64,000 nt of DNA from the NCBI GenBank assembly GCA_000711775.1, contig ARYC01018372.1, positions 32,724 to 96,723 of the forward strand. The letters are read 5' to 3'. Numbering within the stretch: position 1 is the stretch's first letter; each line of letters begins with the position of its first letter. Source of the stretch: Oxytricha trifallax. Its lineage: Eukaryota; Ciliophora; Spirotrichea; Sporadotrichida; Oxytrichidae. The notes under the pieces were generated by a model. It was not told the DNA's origin and searched no databases. It saw only the letters and a program-made list of their open reading frames with translations. Positions 59,352 through 64,000 of the stretch are shown one piece after another. The position numbers and the translations under genes were made by a program.

Positions 59352-59353
<2 letters not shown>

Positions 59354-59411
59354 AGTCTACTTTCATCAATCAAAAACTCAATCAAACAACTTCAGGGGTT
59401 TTGGGGTTTTG

Positions 59412-59500
59412 ATTGGACTGTTTAGTTAATAAAGGTGTCCTTTACTTCGCTTTGCAATATTGAAAATATAAAACCTTTAGATGGCTAATATAGCATTCAG
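59412..59500 (-). pseudogene. YHYH paralogue, part beyond TBE-D
   Basis: Continuation of the 51950-52395 pseudogene; matches about 39670-39760 of the intact copy. It shows that TBE-D interrupted a pre-existing YHYH-family sequence. Confidence 0.5.
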
Positions 59501-59518
59501 ATACCAAATTTGACATTA

Positions 59519-59937
59519 ATATTGTAGGAATACATTTGACTTAGGAAAATTGATTTAAATTAATAATAAAATAATTAAAATTCGTGACAGTTAACTTTCT
59601 GGAAACCTAGGCAGTATGGTACTTGTTCGATAGAGAAATCAAAATTAGCTGGACTTTACTATTGGCGGTACCCCTCTAAAGCATCCCTGAAGCGAGATAA
59701 CTCGACTTTAATTTTGATTGATTTGTTTAGTTGATTTTGATGCCATAAATTCGAGTTATCTTGCTTCTGGGATGCGTTAGAGGGGTACCGCCAATAGTAA
59801 AGTCCAGCTAATTTTGAATTCTCTATCGAACAAGTACCATATTGCCTAGGTTTCAAAAAAGTTAACTGCCACGAATTATAATTGTTTAATTATTAATTTA
59901 AATCAATTTTCCAAAATTAAATGTATTCCTACAATAT
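59519..59937. mobile_element. 419-bp foldback MITE, TTA duplication
   Basis: Ends ATATTGTAGGAATACATTTG / complement, flanked by TTA (59516-59518, 59938-59940). Arms of ~180 bp include GGCGGTACCCCTCTAAAGCA and its complement. A second, older copy lies at 4479-4897. Confidence 0.85.
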
Positions 59938-60389
59938 TTAAAGATACGATCTCCCCCCTAGTTTCATCATTAAGTCAAATTAAATATTCAAAATTTTGCT
60001 CTACCCAAACGGCTATAATCAAAAAAATAATAGAGGAGGGATAAATTGAAATGCATAATTAATTTATTTAATCGAAAATTTATAAAAACAAAATTAAATA
60101 TTAACTATTAAAACATCTTCGTCATGAAAACAAATCAATCAAACTCGCTGATGGAGAACAACAATTCACAATAAAACCTTGGTTATTAGAAACATGATTA
60201 GTTTTTCATTTAATCTCATCAACATTAAGCAGGTCCTACTTTTATAAAAATATTATAATTTGAAAGAATTTGTTTTTTGTAACTTAAATTTTTGTCAATG
60301 TTACTGCTCCTTCAACATCTCTATATGTTTCCATTCTATAATTAATAAATTTTATTTTAATTTATCAATATTAAATTATTTTTAATAAA

Positions 60390-60755
60390 TGGTGATTGTT
60401 AAAGATTCTTGAAGACATTTAAGAAGGTTATGATATGCTCTTTGACTACAGCATGAATATGATTGATGAAGATTTTCATGTCAGTATATTTACTACTATG
60501 AATTCTTTGTTGTATAAACAAGAAACTGCAAAACGCTTTCATAATGTTGAACAAGTGCGGCAATGGCTTCATCCGATCTAAAGAAATCAATTAAACTATT
60601 GTATTCATAAAAACATAAATAATTAAAAAAATTATCCAACTGGAAACAAACTATATTTTTTGGTTGGGTAACTTAACAAAGATTTTACATTTTTCTTAAT
60701 TTACATTTATTTTTATAAGAAGATTGATATAATCCAAGAGTAATGAAATTATTAT
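60390..60755 (+). CDS. Coding island, possible MDS; unidentified
   Basis: A plus-strand frame of ~120 codons, GC-richer in its first 200 bp: ILEDIQEGYDMLFDYSMNMI, DEDFHVSIFTTMNSLLYKQE, then AKRFHNVEQVRQWLHPI, after which the sequence turns AT-rich and is probably not coding. The protein-like part (60395-60590) reads like an internal exon or a single MDS of a soluble helical protein. The 63-codon minus-strand frame is a shadow. Confidence 0.4.
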
Positions 60756-62213
60756 AAGAGCAACCTTAACAAAATTTTAAAGTAAAATTATTATTTTTTA
60801 TATAAATTAAGTTCATCAGTTTATTTATTAATATTAATTATTACCAGTAGTATATATATCTAGGATTTCCATCTTGCAGGTATAGTTAATTAAATACGGA
60901 GCGATATTGCTAATCACATTATTAATGCGATTGTATCTCTAATCTATCATTAATTAAACTACTGAAAGAAGTAGAGATTTCTTGATGCAACTCATTTATA
61001 AATAACAATATTGAGATAATTTAACAAAAAGCTTTTTATTATTCGTATTCTTAAAATCTTTATTTTACCGTATTTATAATGCAGTTTATATGATTAAATA
61101 AAGATTTTAATATTAAATTTATAAATATATTAAGATATTGAAAATTTTATTTAATTTAGAGAGATTAGATATTAAGTAAAAAATCAGATATAAGAAATTG
61201 CAAAAACTGTAACATTACACCGACATTTTCCAATAATTAAATTTTTTTAATTACAAAATTTAGACTTTACTACCTAAATTTATAATTAAAAATAATAATA
61301 AATATTTATATTAGCACTCAAAAATTGATTATTTATTAATATTTAATTCGATTTGAACAAATCTAAGAAATAAATCCAACTTATAAGACGTGATTCAACT
61401 TCAGATAACTTAAATAGTCTAATTGATCCTAAAATTTTATTAAATATAATTGTTTATATTCAGCAAATAAATTTTAATTTTAATTTTAATTAAAACGATA
61501 ACGACTTCAAATCTTGGAGTATTTTCCTCCATCAAATTCTTATAAACTTCTTTGATTTTATCAAATTTTAGATATCTTATATCGTAAATAATGCTAAATG
61601 ATAGTTTATTCTAATTTTAGTCGTTCATATTCCTATCTTACTAATACAGTTTATTTATCATAATTATTTATAATACCTTAAATTTTCTATATTACCTTTA
61701 TTCTAAGGTATTGAATTATTAAAGAATTATTTAATTTACTGAAAAATTATAAATGATATCAAAATATTCAATTTTGCAGTTTAAATAGGTGATTGTTAAG
61801 TATTAAAAAGTCATTATACATTTTAAATTGATAAAAATTTTAGTATTTGCTGGTTTATTTTTTAATAAGTAGTAGATATAACTTCTAAATGTATCTATAA
61901 GAAATTATGATGCATACCGGGAATTAAAAAGATATTATATTATTAATTAATATATTGAACCCTCAATAAATTAGATTTCTCTCTCAATTAATACTGAGAT
62001 GTCGCGATATGATGCCAGTTTACATTTTTAATTAAAGAAGGAGCAATCTCTTAACGAGAGCTAATGCCGTTTGTTCTGTTGCAGCTCTTCACCACAAGTA
62101 ACAATTCACTTGCCATTTACTTGCTCTCTCTCTTATTCAGATATTCGAAAAACAACAGATAATCTTAATGTATTATAATGAAAACTGAAGATCACAAAAA
62201 ATCTCATTGTCAT
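60756..62213. other. AT-rich spacer
   Basis: No supported gene or repeat; a GC-richer patch at 62030-62160 is too short to interpret. Confidence 0.5.
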
Positions 62214-62866
62214 TAAAACCCCAAAACCCCTTAAAAAGGTTTATGAGTGCTTTGATTTGTATGGTACAGTTGGGGTCTTATTGGGGTTAGTAGAGAAATT
62301 AAGAAAATTAGCTAAATAATATATAGAAATAAGCGATAATTAGGGTCGGGTCTATTCATGATGAATAATTTTTAGATTTTGTGCTAAAGCTTAGGTATAG
62401 TACAAGTATTAATATAGACTTAGTCAAACCAGTGCTGAATTATGCAGCTATATCAAAGCTTCTATGCAAGAGTGCCTCGACTTTTAGATATCACTGCTTG
62501 TTAGCTGTTTAGCATTATAACTCAGGCATTTGAAAGCATCCAGCAAGAAAAGAAAAGTTCTCAAAGCACCATATTGACTACCTCTGTGACTCTCAGACCT
62601 TGAAGTGTTGGGCACACTTTCTACTCGCGAGCTGTGAAGTTTTTTTCCCATCATAAGTTTCTTGACATACGCATCTCACCATAGACTAAATCGAATATTT
62701 ACAAGAGAAATCGTAATACTTTCAAGACTGTCAACAGAGTGAAGAGAGTAATTGATTTTACAGTGCCATTGTATAGTAATAATTTAGACTTAATATATGA
62801 TTAAATGCAGAGAGCTATTACCAAAAATATCAATTTCATACACGCTGATGAAACTGTATTCACATT
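62214..62866. mobile_element. TBE-E, left part, interrupted by TBE-F
   Basis: The telomeric end (first base mutated: TAAAACCCCAAAACCCC) is followed by the TBE-B-type subterminal sequence and a plus-strand transposase gene. It stops abruptly at 62866, where a second complete telomeric end begins; the rest of TBE-E should lie beyond TBE-F, outside the window. Confidence 0.92.
62316..62866 (+). pseudogene. TBE-E transposase N-terminal half, disrupted
   Basis: Aligns with the TBE-B transposase from its N-terminus (SIHDEQFLDFVLKLRYSTSI) through the first catalytic Asp (FIHADETVFTF), where TBE-F is inserted. Start ATG mutated; the shared in-frame TGA is at 62531-62533; a deletion lies just after the WAHF motif. 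Dead. Confidence 0.88.
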
Positions 62867-64000
62867 CAAAACCCCAAAACCCCTTAGTGAGGTTTATAAG
62901 TGCTTTGATTTGTAGGGTATTGTTGGGGTCTTATTGGGGTTAGTAGAGAAAATGCAGGTTTTTTGTGAATCTAATGAATATTTAATGAGTATTATTGTAT
63001 TTAATTCAAACAAATTTTATCTGCTTATCTTTGTGGTACCTCTTGAATCTAGCTCTCTTGAGTGTTCATGTATGTCTTCTAGCGATTATCTTGGATAAGC
63101 TGGAGCTCTCACGATTATCATCTCTACAAGCTTCTTAATTTCATTGCAGACATCTTTCTGTTGTATATGTTTAGAAGCCAAACTTATTGATTATTTTTCG
63201 TGCTTTGTTCCAAAGTAAGACATATTTTCCATATCGCACTCAAAGATTATGGCAGCAACTGCCCATACATCCCATTAAACAGAGCCATTAGTCCACTTCT
63301 CCCTGATTGGAAAGTATCCTGGAGTGCCAAGCACCTTAGCCAAAGTCACAATTTCTTATCTTATTGCTCTATTGAAATCAATGACTACAATTTCAAAAGG
63401 ACAGAGATTTAACATAACATTTTCAGGCTTCAAATCTCTATGTACATACCCAAGTTCATGGAGCTCTTAAACACCCTTAATCATTTCTGACAGTATCTCA
63501 TTTAAATCATCTTGGTTTCTATTATGATAGAGATACTCTCTTAAAGTCATTTCAAACTTTTTCAGTCTTAATGCAACAAAGCCATGCCCAAAAATAACTC
63601 CATCAAGTCTTAGCAAGTTCTTAAACTATTTTTTCTAAGCCTCCCTCAGTATTATGTATTCATTTGCAAATTCATTTTGATACTGCTCATTTTTAATGAG
63701 ATACTTGAAAGGATATACTTTGTAAGCATACTCATCAACCACTATCAGCTTAGCCTTGTTTGGTAAGTCAAAATGCAAGTAATTTTCAATACATCTTTCA
63801 ATATCAATTGCATTCAATGCAGGTATATACATAGCTCTCTCTTAAAGACATGCTATAAGAGTACCATTTGCTGGCTGATTCATTGATTCAAAACGCTTCT
63901 GCCTCTTGAGCCTTTCCTCTTGTTGTCTTTATGACTCAATAGAGTTATTTTTTTTTAGCAGGTACAAGCTTTTAAGTTTCCTCATCTTTAATCAGGAATT
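62867..64000. mobile_element. TBE-F, truncated by the window end
   Basis: Starts CAAAACCCCAAAACCCCTTA at 62867, preceded by ATT (62864-62866), a valid ANT target. Nearly identical to TBE-B over the ~1.1 kb visible, so the two derive from a recent common source. Confidence 0.95.
63006..64000 (-). pseudogene. TBE-F zinc-finger/kinase gene, C-terminal part
   Basis: TGA stop at 63006-63008. The kinase part is clean from its C-terminus to about 63930: PALNAIDIERCIENYLHFDL; LKPEN motif; DFNRAIRQEIVTLAKVLGTP; GYFPIREKW. It keeps the bases deleted in TBE-B, so it serves as the reference for that copy. In the linker the A-run at 63950-63958 is 2 nt shorter than the equivalent in TBE-B and shifts the frame. 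The N-terminal half and fingers are outside the window. Confidence 0.88.

Larger units (their letters stand above)
52396..59411. mobile_element. TBE-D, with a nested transposon in its kinase gene
   Basis: Both telomeric termini intact, ATT target duplication (52393-52395, 59412-59414). The inverted ends continue with a different subterminal sequence (TGAAGTTGTTTGATTGAG) from the other TBEs, so this is a separate subfamily. Removing the 2810-bp insert and one 7-bp duplication leaves ~4.2 kb. Orientation is opposite to TBE-A/B/C/F: transposase (+), 22-kDa (-), kinase (+). Confidence 0.97.

Overview
ORGANISM. The window is best explained as germline (micronuclear) DNA of a spirotrichous ciliate close to Oxytricha. 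Three things in the sequence support this. (1) C4A4-type ciliate telomere repeats (CAAAACCCCAAAACCCC) form the ends of ~4.1-kb elements that carry an IS630/Tc1-mariner DDE transposase, a C2H2 zinc-finger/kinase gene and a third gene. This is the known layout of Oxytricha TBE transposons. (2) Real genes are chopped up under the standard code but become long frames when TAA and TAG are read as Gln and only TGA as stop (one frame near 2.5-3.6 kb has ~356 codons without TGA). (3) Gene-like islands lie scattered in very AT-rich DNA full of foldback repeats, as expected for MDS/IES-type germline DNA. All translations below use that ciliate code. Nearly every long standard-code frame here is a fragment of a longer ciliate-code frame or a shadow.

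LAYOUT. 0-6.3 kb: three foldback elements (1058-2054, 3660-4414, 4479-4897) alternate with two decayed minus-strand genes. 7.9-9 kb: a plus-strand gene with a probable 71-nt intron. 10.6-12.4 kb: two MITE-like repeats and gene remnants. 12.4-18.6 kb: a ~6.2-kb element with ~110-bp inverted ends holding an old TBE (TBE-A) and a frameshifted alpha-helical gene. 20.4-29.8 kb: isolated coding islands, one split by a MITE, and a 4-kb purine-rich block. 30.4-31.4 kb: a long-TIR element carrying GC-rich gene-like cargo, followed by a decayed P-loop ATPase gene. 34.3-40.7 kb: another ~6.4-kb inverted-repeat unit holding TBE-B and a near-complete secreted YHYH-like protein gene with what looks like a 20-bp internal eliminated sequence. 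41.8-42.6 kb: a free-standing homologue of the TBE '22-kDa' protein. 43.4-47.5 kb: TBE-C. 52.0-59.5 kb: a decayed YHYH paralogue split by TBE-D, whose kinase gene is itself split by a 2.8-kb cargo-bearing transposon, whose left arm contains a MITE (four levels of nesting). 62.2-64 kb: TBE-E, interrupted inside its transposase by TBE-F, which runs off the window.

HOW IT FITS TOGETHER. In every TBE the gene order is transposase - 22-kDa gene - zinc-finger kinase, with the transposase and kinase genes on one strand and the 22-kDa gene between them on the other. The best-preserved transposase (TBE-D) keeps D-D-34-E but has one deletion, and every TBE gene that can be read in full, apart from the TBE-B 22-kDa gene, has at least one lesion. 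Comparison of four copies shows that the 22-kDa gene has a constant 26-nt intron and a conserved second exon. The most unusual material is (a) long-TIR elements with host-gene-like cargo, (b) the pointer-like direct repeat whose removal restores the YHYH frame, and (c) the TBE-independent homologue of the 22-kDa protein.
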